DNA from: DASZQY01 sp036511595
GTDB lineage: Bacteria > Pseudomonadota > Alphaproteobacteria > Rhizobiales > Kaistiaceae
Direction of reading: 5' to 3'
Assembly: GCA_036511595.1 (NCBI GenBank)
Contig: DATCBY010000079.1
Coordinates: forward strand, 1 to 39,982
Length of the DNA stretch: 39,982 bases
This document shows positions 1-7,116 of the stretch, in pieces. The translations under genes and the position numbers were made by a program. How positions within the stretch are numbered: position 1 is the first letter of the stretch; the number at the start of each line of letters is the position of its first letter. The notes under the pieces were generated by a model. The model had not been told where the DNA came from. It was given only the letters and a program-made list of their open reading frames with translations, and did no database searches.

Positions 1-93
1 TGCCTCCGGCAAAGGTCGGCCGTCGACACCCCCGCCTTCCTGCTCGCGCAGCATCGCTACGATCTGCTCTTCCGTGAACCTTGAGCGCTTCAT
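1..93 (-). pseudogene. IS3-family transposase OrfA, 5' end, frameshifted
   Basis: The reading from the ATG at 93 starts MKRSRFTEEQIVAMLREQE, the standard opening of IS3/IS911-type OrfA helix-turn-helix proteins. After residue 19 the expected continuation VSTADLCRR is found only in the next frame. The switch falls at a run of G residues (minus strand ggcgggggtg, around 25-35), so one extra G explains it. In the annotated frame the protein reads nonsense after the run. This may be a real inactivating indel, a homopolymer sequencing error, or less likely a slippage site. IS3 programmed slippage is normally between orfA and orfB, not near the OrfA start. Only about 31 codons are in the window. 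Confidence 0.65.
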
Positions 94-124
94 TAGTCCG
101 GTCCTTTCTAAAGGCCGGACTCCA
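1..124 (-). mobile_element. End of an IS3-family insertion sequence (cut by window edge)
   Basis: The stretch holds the 5' end of an IS3-type orfA on the minus strand, preceded by a short terminal region. On the minus strand the presumed tip begins TGGAGTCCGGCC at about 124, which fits the TG-start usual for IS3 ends. An imperfect inverted repeat (95-106 with 111-121) lies just outside the start codon. The rest of the element is outside the window, so the other end and the target duplication cannot be checked. The exact boundary at 124/125 is inferred from the TG tip and from where the neighbouring signal-peptide-like reading begins. Confidence 0.6.
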
Positions 125-417
125 TCTCAAACCGGATAAGCGCGGCTGCGCTTCTTTCCGCGGCCACTGTTCCTTCCTTCGCCGCCACCGGTGGGGGGCC
201 TGACCGCAACCAGGTGATGATGCTCATGTCCGACGGCACCACGGCCAGCATGGCCATGCCGACCGACAAGATGATGATGCACAAGATGATGATGGGCGCC
301 CACCGGATAAAGGGCTGCATCGTCATGATGAATGTCGGCCCCGTCGGCAGCAACCGTGGCGGCATGTACTACATGATGGCCTCGGACAAGCAGTGCGAGG
401 GCATGTCGAAGGGCTAA
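125..417 (+). pseudogene. Secreted methionine-rich small protein, start codon lost to IS insertion
   Basis: The frame is open from just inside the IS tip to the TAA at 415-417. It begins with a signal-peptide-like run (NRISAAALLSAATVPSFA, 130-183) whose predicted cleavage leaves a mature part of about 77 residues with about 17 methionines, clustered as MMM-HK-MMM, and two cysteines. No ATG precedes the signal-like part; the first starts in frame are GTG at 214 and ATG at 217, after the signal sequence. I infer that the IS landed within the first few codons and removed the start. Methionine clusters in periplasmic proteins often bind Cu(I) or Ag(I), but no named family was recognised. Translation could still begin at 214/217, giving a leaderless protein. 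A terminator lies 70 bases downstream. Confidence 0.55.
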
Positions 418-486
418 CAACCCAGGGCCAGACCCGGCCCGGAAACTGTTACGGACTCACCATCTCAACTTGAGCGAGCCCAAAGG

Positions 487-520
487 AAGCCCGGCCTGCG
501 ATTGCGCAGCCGGGCTTTTC
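487..520 (+). terminator. Intrinsic terminator after the methionine-rich gene
   Basis: A perfect 9-bp stem (aagcccggc at 487-495 with gccgggctt at 509-517) continues into a 4-bp inner stem (497-500 with 505-508) around an ATTG loop, with one bulged C at 496. It is followed by TTTTCCTTTT. The geometry and T-tract fit a rho-independent terminator reading rightward. This supports the plus-strand reading of 125-417 as a genuine gene remnant. Confidence 0.75.
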
Positions 521-697
521 CTTTTGATGCGGGCGGCTCTTTCCTGGCGAGGGTGAAATCGGCGGGCGTTGCCGGCGACGCGATACCGTCCGCGCCCCTC
601 GGTTACGCGCAGCGTGCCGCCGGGTTACGCATATTTAATGGGGGATTCCGGCTCGTCATCCACACGTTAGGCTCTCCCGCACCGGAGGAATGCCCCG

Positions 698-916
698 ATG
701 ACGCCGCCGCCCTTGACGACAGAGGCGCTCGTCCGCGCCATCGACGCCGTGATCGTGTCGGCCAAGGAAGCCGGTACCGCGCGGATAGAGGTGGCCCATT
801 TCACCGACCAATTGCAGCGGGACTTTCCTTCCCTGCAACTTTCCCGGAAAGACATTGGCGACCTGATTATCCGCCAGTGTGCCAAATATCCGGACGTTAT
901 CGTCGTCATGGACTGA
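698..916 (+). CDS. Small hypothetical protein (72 aa)
   Basis: A 72-residue acidic-to-neutral protein with no signal peptide or membrane segment, probably cytoplasmic. I do not recognise the family. The start is supported by GGAGG at 682-686, 11 bases before the ATG. The closer ATG at 689 hits a stop after two codons. The sequence reads as one helical domain (residues 5-60, with LVRAIDAVIVSAKEAG and RKDIGDLIIRQCAKY) ending in a short beta-like VIVVMD tail. It stands between the terminator at 487-520 and the CDF exporter, 86 bases from the latter, in the same direction, so the two could share a transcript. Nothing else indicates its job. Confidence 0.6.
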   Translation: MTPPPLTTEALVRAIDAVIVSAKEAGTARIEVAHFTDQLQRDFPSLQLSRKDIGDLIIRQCAKYPDVIVVMD

Positions 917-1002
917 CGATCGCGGCGCCCCCGACGCGCGGTGTGATTGTGTAACAGTCCCGCGATGCTCCATATCCATGCCGCCTCCCACGGAGTAACG
1001 GC

Positions 1003-1929
1003 ATGAGCCACGACGATCACTCCCACGACCACGCGCACGGCCACGGCCACGCGCCCGCCGACTTCGGCCGGGCATTCGCCATCGGCATCGCGCTCAACAC
1101 CGGGTTCGTGGTCATCGAGGGACTGTTCGGCTTTTTCGCCAACTCGGTGGCGCTGCTGGCCGATGCCGGGCACAACCTTTCCGACGTGCTGGGCCTGGTG
1201 GTAGCGTGGGTGGCGGCCGAGCTTGCCAAACGCGCGCCGACGACGCGCTTCACCTATGGCCTCGGCGGTTCCTCGATCCTTGCGGCGCTGTTCAACTCGA
1301 TGTTCCTGCTGGTCGCCGTCGGCGCGATCGGCTGGGAGGCGATCCTGCGGCTGATGCACCCCGAACCGGTCGGCGAGACGGTCGTCATCGTGGTGGCAAT
1401 CATCGGCATTTTCGTCAACGGTATCACGGCTTGGCTCTTCGTATCGGGGCGGAAAAGCGACCTCAACATCCGCGGCGCCTTCCTGCACATGGCCGCCGAC
1501 GCAACGGTCTCGGCCGGGGTGGTGATCGCGGGCTTTGCCATTCTGCTGACCGGCTGGCAGTGGCTCGACCCGCTGGTCAGCCTCGCCATCGTGGCGGTCA
1601 TCCTGGCGAGCACGTGGGGACTGCTGCGCGACAGCGTCGCCATGACGCTCAGCGCGGTGCCCGCCGAAATCGAACCGGCGGCGGTGCGCGGGGCGCTGGT
1701 GGCGCTGCCCGGCGTGAGCGGGCTGCACGACCTCCACATCTGGCCGATGAGCACGACGGACATCTCGATGACGGCGCATCTCGTCATGCCGGCCGGGCAT
1801 CCCGGCGACGCGTTCCTGATGAACGCGGCGGCCGCGATGCAGGATCATTTCGGCATCGGCCACGTGACGCTGCAGGTCGAGACAAGCGTCGACACGGCGT
1901 GCGCGCTGGCGCACGACGACGTGGTGTAG
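1003..1929 (+). CDS. Cation diffusion facilitator, CzcD/ZitB-like zinc exporter
   Basis: A 308-residue CDF antiporter that would export Zn(II) or a similar divalent cation from cytoplasm to periplasm in exchange for protons. The N-terminus is histidine-rich (seven His in the first 16 residues), a usual feature of the CzcD/ZitB branch. Six membrane segments follow. The metal-site pairs are visible in segment II (D54, H57 and D61 in DAGHNLSD) and segment V (H162 and D166 in HMAAD). After the membrane part comes the ferredoxin-like cytoplasmic domain with the conserved HDLHIWPMS. The length is normal. A GGAG box stands eight bases before the ATG. The metal cannot be fixed from sequence alone; zinc is the most likely, with cobalt or cadmium possible. 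Confidence 0.93.
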   Translation: MSHDDHSHDHAHGHGHAPADFGRAFAIGIALNTGFVVIEGLFGFFANSVALLADAGHNLSDVLGLVVAWVAAELAKRAPTTRFTYGLGGSSILAALFNSMFLLVAVGAIGWEAILRLMHPEPVGETVVIVVAIIGIFVNGITAWLFVSGRKSDLNIRGAFLHMAADATVSAGVVIAGFAILLTGWQWLDPLVSLAIVAVILASTWGLLRDSVAMTLSAVPAEIEPAAVRGALVALPGVSGLHDLHIWPMSTTDISMTAHLVMPAGHPGDAFLMNAAAAMQDHFGIGHVTLQVETSVDTACALAHDDVV

Positions 1930-1948
1930 GGCGGCAAGCGCGCCCGAT

Positions 1949-2332
1949 CTATTGGAAGACGATCATGCCCAGCGCGACCCAGCCCGAGCCGTTGGGCGTC
2001 TCCACACGGCACCAGCCGGTGGATGGATGCGCCCGCACCGGACCGCAGGTGGCGGTGACATGCTGCGCCTGCGGCGCGGTGCCGGCCGAGGGGCACTGGC
2101 TGCCCGGCCCGATGCGCAGCTTCACCGCCGCGGTAAGTATCGCGGCCCGCGTGGTCGCGCTGATGAACACCGGATCTACCACGCACGGCGGCGCCGTCGG
2201 CGTGGTGTTCTGCGGCGCCGGCACCAGGAGTTTGCGCAGCGCCGGATCGGTGATCGTGATGTGCGACGCGAATGCGCTGCCGGCAATCGAACACGCTATT
2301 CCTATGACAAGCAGTGCGATCAGTCGCTTCAT
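1949..2332 (-). CDS. Secreted SH3-like domain protein
   Basis: A 127-residue exported protein. The ATG at 2332 was chosen because it starts a clean signal peptide (MKRLIALLVIGIAC..., cleavage after SAFA at about residue 22) and has GGGAG about ten bases upstream. An in-frame start at 2386 would put charged residues before the signal and lacks support. The C-terminal half (about residues 70-127) resembles a bacterial SH3 domain: VKLRIGPG opens it, and GWCRVETPNGSGWV is the typical closing strand with paired tryptophans. Such domains usually bind peptidoglycan or act as periplasmic adaptors. Four mature cysteines could form two disulfides. It lies 78 bases downstream of the MliC-domain gene on the same strand, so the two probably form one unit. 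Confidence 0.75.
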   Translation of the reverse strand: MKRLIALLVIGIACSIAGSAFASHITITDPALRKLLVPAPQNTTPTAPPCVVDPVFISATTRAAILTAAVKLRIGPGSQCPSAGTAPQAQHVTATCGPVRAHPSTGWCRVETPNGSGWVALGMIVFQ

Positions 2333-2410
2333 GGAAGGTCTCCCAGCCCTAATGCCACCCCGAAACCTGCTGACCCAGTCGTACACGTATTCCCCGATCC
2401 GTTGTGTGCC

Positions 2411-3985
2411 CTACTGCGGCGAGCACGTACGCGTGCCTTCGCCGGCACGCGTCCAGTAGATGTTCTCGCCCTCGCCGATCAATTGCGAGCCGCCGGCGAC
2501 GTAGCGTTGCCCGGCGCGCGACGGCGCCCGGTAGAGGACGATCGGCCGCATGCCGGGCTCGAAGACCGCGGCGGTGTTGCCCGAGAACGTGGCGCCCAGC
2601 CCGGAACCATCGTCGCAGGCATAGCTCATCTGCGCACTGCCGACGTCGGCGCGGGGTAGCGGCTGCGGCGGCTGGTAGTACCCCGGCGGCGCCGGGAAGG
2701 CCTCGCCTGGCTCGGCATCGGGCGCGACCGGATACTGGTCCGGCGGCGGCTGATAGTACTGGGTCGCGGCTTGCGGATTGCAGAGGGCGAGGAACTGCTT
2801 CACCTGCACCGAACTGCCGGCGAGCGAGAGCGCCACCGGGGCGCTCGTGCCGATGCCGATGTTCAGGGCGCGCTCGGTAATGAGCGACGCCCACAGGGGA
2901 TCGGCCAGGCCGATGCGCAGCACCGGATGCGACAGGCCGTCGGCCTCGCTGCGCTGGCTACCGGTGGCGCTGTACGAGCGGTGGAACGGGCCGGCGGCGA
3001 GGCCGACCTTGACGTAGCCGCCGGGCCGGACCTCCGGCGCGCTGCCGCCAAGGGTGACGGTGGCGTTGCCGGAGCGCGGGGTGCAGACGGCGCTAAAAGC
3101 GCCAGGGCCGGAACCTGGAACGGCGAAGGCCAGCGTCCCGGCGCCGCCGGGGGCGGAGAACAGCCACTGTATGTCGGCGGTGGACGGCGGTGGCGGTGAC
3201 ACTACCGGCGTCAGCGGCGGCGCAACGGGTGTGAGCGGCGCCACGGGGGGCAGCGGCGCTTCTGCCATCGGCGGCGGGGGCGCGGGCGGCAGCGGCTGGA
3301 TGGTTGCCGGCGGGTGGGCCAGATTCAGCGACGGGGGCACGGCCGGCGGCGGTGGCCCGCCGACCAAGCTGACGACCACGACATTGTTGCTCTGGCAGAC
3401 GTCGACCTGGCGGGCGACGCGGCGGCCGTCGGAAAGGGTCAGTCCGAGATCGCGCGAGCATTGGGAGCCGGACGCGCCGGCGGGAAGCATGACCTCGACA
3501 TAGGGGTCCTGGCGGCCGGCGATCGGCAGTTCGCGGCCGGCGACGAATACGTCGGTGATGGTGACGTCGGGATCGTCGGTGGCGATGGCGAGCGCCTGGC
3601 CGGCGGAGGGTATCGTCGCGCTGCCGGTCGAGGGAGCCGGCGCCGGCATCGGCCGCGACGTGCCATCGACGGCGACGGTGAGGGTCCAGTTGTTGCTGCA
3701 GAGATCGGCTGTGGTATCGACGCTGGAGCCATTGGAGGCGCCGAAGTGGAAAGTGTTGGCGCAGGGAACCGGGCCGGCCGGATTGTCGATGCGGAAGAAG
3801 GTGGCGCCGTCGCTCTGCCCGGCCATCGCCAGCGGCTGGCCGTTGCGGCTGGCGGTGACAATGCTGACCCCGGCATCGCCGGTGCGCACGCTGAACAGGC
3901 GGCTTTCGGCGGCGGCCGAGCCGGCAGCGGCTACCGCCAGCACGGCGACGACGAGAATACTGCAGTCGCGGATAACAGGATGCAT
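2411..3985 (-). CDS. Secreted modular protein with duplicated beta domain and C-terminal MliC-like domain
   Basis: A 524-residue exported protein with a signal peptide at residues 1-26 (cleavage near AAA-ES). Residues about 40-107 and 141-208 are an internal duplication at an exact 101-residue offset: GQPLAMAG matches GRELPIAG, and C75/C96 match C176/C197 with the same 21-residue spacing. A proline-rich linker (about 211-275) follows, then a beta-rich domain (about 280-405), a second Pro/Tyr/Gln-rich linker, and a final domain of about 70 residues (MSYACDDGSG... YWTRAGEGTRTC). That last domain resembles MliC, the periplasmic inhibitor of C-type lysozyme. The ATG at 3985 has GGGAG nine bases upstream; the open frame extends further upstream but without a signal peptide. 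The inhibitor role is inferred from the last domain only; the duplicated domain is unrecognised. Confidence 0.75.
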   Translation of the reverse strand: MHPVIRDCSILVVAVLAVAAAGSAAAESRLFSVRTGDAGVSIVTASRNGQPLAMAGQSDGATFFRIDNPAGPVPCANTFHFGASNGSSVDTTADLCSNNWTLTVAVDGTSRPMPAPAPSTGSATIPSAGQALAIATDDPDVTITDVFVAGRELPIAGRQDPYVEVMLPAGASGSQCSRDLGLTLSDGRRVARQVDVCQSNNVVVVSLVGGPPPPAVPPSLNLAHPPATIQPLPPAPPPPMAEAPLPPVAPLTPVAPPLTPVVSPPPPSTADIQWLFSAPGGAGTLAFAVPGSGPGAFSAVCTPRSGNATVTLGGSAPEVRPGGYVKVGLAAGPFHRSYSATGSQRSEADGLSHPVLRIGLADPLWASLITERALNIGIGTSAPVALSLAGSSVQVKQFLALCNPQAATQYYQPPPDQYPVAPDAEPGEAFPAPPGYYQPPQPLPRADVGSAQMSYACDDGSGLGATFSGNTAAVFEPGMRPIVLYRAPSRAGQRYVAGGSQLIGEGENIYWTRAGEGTRTCSPQ

Positions 3986-4121
3986 CCAACATATCTCCCG
4001 AACGGGCGGCATTACTGACGAGCCGAGGCTGAATGGCTCCTGAATGGCGGCGGAGATTGGGCGAAGGAGGCGCGGCGGGTGGGCGCAGCTTTTGGCCGCA
4101 GGTCTGGTGTTGGGACTTTCT

Positions 4122-4174
4122 CCACCCACCACGCTGCGCGTGGCCCCCCCTCCCCGGCTGCGCCGAGGAGGGAG
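4122..4174. repeat. Dispersed double-hairpin repeat, copy A
   Basis: One of three copies of a 50-55 base unit made of a short hairpin (CCACGC-tgc-GCGTGG), a pyrimidine tract and a second hairpin (CTCCCCGGC-tgc-GCCGAGGAG). Copies B and C are at 6861-6914 and 33339-33389. It lies between the 3' end of the SMP-30 gene and the start of the MliC-domain gene. Such elements behave like REP sequences or transcript ends; no T-tract follows. Confidence 0.75.
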
Positions 4175-4184
4175 AAGTGGAGTT

Positions 4185-5087
4185 TCAGTCGTGCAGCCGG
4201 AAGACATTTTCGGGGAGGCCGGGAATCTCCACCTCCAGCGCGAACAGACCGCCGGCGAAGCGTTCGCGATTGGCCATGCCGAGGCCGCCGCGGGCGGTGG
4301 TGATGTAGAGCGTGGTGAGGCCGAAGCCGCCGAAGGTGCAGGTGGTGACGGCAGCCGCCGGCATCTCGACGATGCGGTCGATGCGGCCATCGGGGGCGAC
4401 GCGAACGACGCAGCCACCGCCATAGCGCGCGTTCCAGAGGTAACCGGCGCTGTCAACCGCCGAGCCGTCGGGGCCGCCGCGGTCGTAACCGGAAAAGAAC
4501 GGCCGCTCGTTGGCAATGCGGCCTGTCGCGCGATCGTAGTCCCAGACCGATATGACGTTGGCGAGCGTGTCGCCGAAGTAGAAGCGGGTGGCGTCCGGGC
4601 TCCAGCAGAAGGTGTTGGCAATGCCGATGCCGCTCTTCTCGATCGTCGAGACGCCCCTGCCGGTAACGCGGAAGAGGCTCCCCAGCGTGCGGTCGGTGAT
4701 CGGAATGTCGCCGCCGTCGTCGGCGACATTATTCTGCATGGTTCCGGCCCAGAAATTGCCTGCAGGATCGGGGCGGGCGTCGTTGAAGCGGACTTTCGGC
4801 CAGTCGTGGTGGGGCGAGGCGAAATCGGCGCGGGCATCGTTGTCGGGCTGCCAGAGGATGAGGCGGGAAGCGAGCGAGACGATGAGTGTGTCGACCCGGT
4901 CGGTAAGGCCGATGGCGGTCGGCGGTTCGAGAAAGAACCAGGTGCGGACGGCGCGGGTAGAGGGATCGTAGCGGTGAATCAGGAAGCGGTTGATATCGAC
5001 CCAGTAGAGAGCGCGCTCGGCCGCATGCCACAGGGCGCCCTCCCCGGTCCAGTCGCCCGCCGGTACCACACAGACCGGGTCCGCCAT
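4185..5087 (-). CDS. SMP-30/gluconolactonase-family lactonase
   Basis: A 300-residue cytoplasmic six-bladed beta-propeller of the SMP-30/gluconolactonase/LRE family, which hydrolyses sugar lactones with a divalent metal. The family marks are present: GEGALW with E16 as metal ligand, RFNDARPDPAGNFWAGTM near residue 100 supplying the Asn/Asp ligands, NTFCWSPD near 155, and the late PDGSAVD aspartate. There is no signal peptide. The ATG at 5087 has GGGAGG eight bases upstream. It is divergent from zwf across 191 bases. No pgl is present between zwf and edd, so this enzyme is a candidate for hydrolysing 6-phosphogluconolactone. Its relatives more often act on gluconolactone, galactonolactone or arabinonolactone, and the nearby dgoKA genes also fit a galactonolactonase. 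Confidence 0.88.
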   Translation of the reverse strand: MADPVCVVPAGDWTGEGALWHAAERALYWVDINRFLIHRYDPSTRAVRTWFFLEPPTAIGLTDRVDTLIVSLASRLILWQPDNDARADFASPHHDWPKVRFNDARPDPAGNFWAGTMQNNVADDGGDIPITDRTLGSLFRVTGRGVSTIEKSGIGIANTFCWSPDATRFYFGDTLANVISVWDYDRATGRIANERPFFSGYDRGGPDGSAVDSAGYLWNARYGGGCVVRVAPDGRIDRIVEMPAAAVTTCTFGGFGLTTLYITTARGGLGMANRERFAGGLFALEVEIPGLPENVFRLHD

Positions 5088-5278
5088 CGATACCTCCCGT
5101 TTTCCGCCGGTCGCGGCGCCCTATACTTTGCCTTAAGCGCAGCGACACCATGGTCCCGGCGAAACCGCGATTCCTTTGCCAGACCCCGACGCATCAGTGT
5201 AGACCGCCATCGCCACGACCGGGAAGCACGCCCTCCCCGCCTTCCACCTGCCACGATTCGCCCGGAGTTCCTTCTGCC
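5088..5278. promoter_or_regulatory. Divergent promoter region between the SMP-30 lactonase and zwf
   Basis: This 191-base gap must hold the promoters of both divergent genes. TATACT at 5122-5127 is a fair -10 element for rightward transcription, but no convincing -35 stands 17 bases upstream. For zwf the ribosome site is CGGAG at about 5262-5266. I found no clear palindromic operator. The shared region would allow joint control of lactonase and dehydrogenase. Confidence 0.35.
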
Positions 5279-6754
5279 ATGACCAGCCGCATCATCGCCG
5301 TCGATCCGTTCGACCTTGTCGTCTTCGGCGGCTCCGGCGACCTCGCCTATCGCAAACTGCTGCCGGCCCTTTACCATCGCCACCGCGATGGCCAGCTTCC
5401 TGCGGCGGCGCGGATCATAGGCGTATCGCGGCGGCCGATGAGCGACGACGACTACCGGGCAGCGACGCGCCAGGCGCTCATCGATCACGTCGACAAGAAC
5501 GACCTCGACGGCTCGGTCGACACATTCCTGCAGCGGCTGCACTATCTGCCGGTCGATGCCCAGGCCGAGACTGGCTGGGATGCGCTGGCGGACCTGCTCA
5601 AGGCGGGCGAGGATCGCATCCGTGCGTTTTATCTGGCGGTGGCGCCGGAACTCTTCGGGCCGATCTCGGAAAAGCTCGGCGCGCACCATCTCGTAACGCC
5701 GAAGACGCGCGTCATCATCGAAAAGCCGGTCGGCCACGATCTCGCCTCAGCGAAGGAGGTGAACGACGACGTCGGCAAATTCTTCGATGAGAGTCAGGTT
5801 TACCGGATCGATCACTATCTCGGCAAAGAGACGGTGCAGAACCTGATGGCGCTGCGCTTCGGCAATGCGCTGTTCGAGCCTTTGTGGAATTCGGCGCACA
5901 TCGACCATGTGCAGATCACCGCCGCCGAGAGCATCGGCGTCGCCGGCCGCGCCGGCTACTACGACCACGCCGGCGCGCTGCGCGACATGATGCAGAACCA
6001 CCTGATTCAGTTGCTCTGCCTTGTGGCGATGGAAGCCCCCGGGCACATGGACGCCGATTCGATGCGCGACGAGAAGCTGAAGGTGATCCGCGCGCTGAAG
6101 CCGATCGACGCCAGCAACGCCGCGCACCTGATCGTGCGCGGGCAATATCGCGACGGCTCCGGACCGGAAGGTGCGCTGCCGGCCTATACCAAGGAGGTCA
6201 ATAACTCCTCGAGCACGACCGAGACCTTCATCGCGCTCAAGGCCGAGATCGACAACTGGCGCTGGGCGGGGGTGCCGTTCTACGTGCGCACAGGCAAGCG
6301 GCTGCCGGTGCGCGAATCCGAAATCGTGGTCGCTTTCCGCAAGATTCCGCACTCGATCTTCGACGCCAACGCCGGCACCATCGAGGAAAACCGGCTGGTG
6401 CTGCGCATCCAGCCGGACGAAGGCGTCAAGCTGTGGCTGATGATCAAGGATCCGGGCCCCGGCGGCATGCGGTTGCGCTACGTGCCGCTCGACATGAGCT
6501 TCGCCGAGCAATTCGGTGCGCGCAGCCCGGACGCTTACGAGCGGCTGCTGCTCGACGTGATCCGCGGCAACCAGACGCTGTTCATGCGCCGCGACGAGGT
6601 CGAGGCGGCGTGGGCGTGGATCGACCCGATCGCGGAAGCCTGGGAGAAATCGCGGGACGCGCCGAAGCCGTACCCGGCGGGAACCTGGGGCCCAACCGCG
6701 GCGATCGCGCTGATCGAGCGCGACGGGCGCACCTGGCATGACGAGTCGGCGTAG
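5279..6754 (+). CDS. zwf: Glucose-6-phosphate 1-dehydrogenase
   Basis: A 491-residue cytoplasmic enzyme oxidising glucose 6-phosphate to 6-phosphogluconolactone with NADP(+) or NAD(+), the entry to the Entner-Doudoroff and oxidative pentose phosphate routes. The nucleotide-binding GGSGDLAYRK (residues 17-26) and the signature RIDHYLGKE (176-184, with D178, H179 and K183) are intact, and the length is normal. The start at 5279 was preferred to the open frame beginning at 5150 because the latter adds a low-complexity Pro/Ser stretch, whereas 5279 gives the usual short lead-in to the Rossmann fold. edd follows 362 bases later in the same direction. In many rhizobia pgl sits between the two genes; here that space holds only repeats. 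Confidence 0.97.
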   Translation: MTSRIIAVDPFDLVVFGGSGDLAYRKLLPALYHRHRDGQLPAAARIIGVSRRPMSDDDYRAATRQALIDHVDKNDLDGSVDTFLQRLHYLPVDAQAETGWDALADLLKAGEDRIRAFYLAVAPELFGPISEKLGAHHLVTPKTRVIIEKPVGHDLASAKEVNDDVGKFFDESQVYRIDHYLGKETVQNLMALRFGNALFEPLWNSAHIDHVQITAAESIGVAGRAGYYDHAGALRDMMQNHLIQLLCLVAMEAPGHMDADSMRDEKLKVIRALKPIDASNAAHLIVRGQYRDGSGPEGALPAYTKEVNNSSSTTETFIALKAEIDNWRWAGVPFYVRTGKRLPVRESEIVVAFRKIPHSIFDANAGTIEENRLVLRIQPDEGVKLWLMIKDPGPGGMRLRYVPLDMSFAEQFGARSPDAYERLLLDVIRGNQTLFMRRDEVEAAWAWIDPIAEAWEKSRDAPKPYPAGTWGPTAAIALIERDGRTWHDESA

Positions 6755-6810
6755 GGGCGGTTTTCGGGCGACCTTCTCCGGCCCTCGCTTGCGCTCGTGC
6801 GTTCGTTACT

Positions 6811-6835
6811 CGAAACAGGCTACCGGCCTGTTTCG
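6811..6835. repeat. Perfect 10-bp hairpin downstream of zwf
   Basis: CGAAACAGGC at 6811-6820 pairs exactly with GCCTGTTTCG at 6826-6835 around a five-base loop. There is no T-tract, so it is not a standard intrinsic terminator in either direction. It is only 25 bases from repeat copy B and may be another dispersed palindromic element or a 3' mRNA stabiliser for zwf. Confidence 0.6.
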
Positions 6836-6860
6836 TTCGCTGCGCGAACCGTTCCTCACC

Positions 6861-6914
6861 CCACCCGCCACGCTTCGCGTGGTCCCCCCTCCCCGGCTAC
6901 GCCGAGGAGGAAGA
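6861..6914. repeat. Dispersed double-hairpin repeat, copy B
   Basis: It has the same plan as copies A and C: CCACGC-ttc-GCGTGG, then a pyrimidine run, then CTCCCCGGC-tac-GCCGAGGAG. Loops differ between copies while stems are kept. It lies in the zwf-edd gap. Confidence 0.75.
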
Positions 6915-7116
6915 AGCGGAGCGCGATGCCCTGCCTCCCGCCGCTTGTGCCCGGCGTTCCGCTCGGGGAGAAGCGGCACTCCAATTGCATCGTGCTTTGA
7001 CCGGGATGGCGTCGCAAAGATGTCGCCTTCCCGGGTTCAATGGGCGACAATCGCCCTGAATCGAATTTCGAAAGTAGCACGTCGCGGCCGGGACCCCGGC
7101 CGAGAGGAGAACTGAC

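Larger units (their letters stand above)
6755..7116. other. Gene-free gap between zwf and edd, filled by palindromes
   Basis: This 362-base gap occupies the position where pgl is found in the common zwf-pgl-edd arrangement. I see no gene remnant in it. It contains a perfect 10-bp hairpin (6811-6820 with 6826-6835), the dispersed double-hairpin repeat (6861-6914) and, near its end, the strong edd ribosome site GAGAGGAGAA. The promoter of edd, if separate from zwf, should lie between about 6950 and 7100; I could not pick a convincing one. Confidence 0.6.

Noticed and set aside
108..365. Minus-strand frame with a hydrophobic stretch opposite the methionine-rich gene
   Set aside because: The hydrophobic residues come from reading ATG-rich DNA backwards; the plus frame has a signal-like start, a stop and a terminator downstream.
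667..1914. Long minus-strand open frame (415 codons) opposite the CDF gene
   Set aside because: Arg/His-rich shadow of a high-GC gene; no ribosome site or recognisable motif, while the CDF frame is unmistakable.
1206..2459. Plus-strand open frame running from the CDF gene over the SH3-like gene
   Set aside because: Out-of-frame reading of the CDF gene with Arg/Gly/Ala-rich composition and no domain.
3986..4837. Upstream extension of the MliC-domain gene to 4837
   Set aside because: The extra 284 residues are low-complexity, overlap the SMP-30 gene and repeat A, and would bury the signal peptide.
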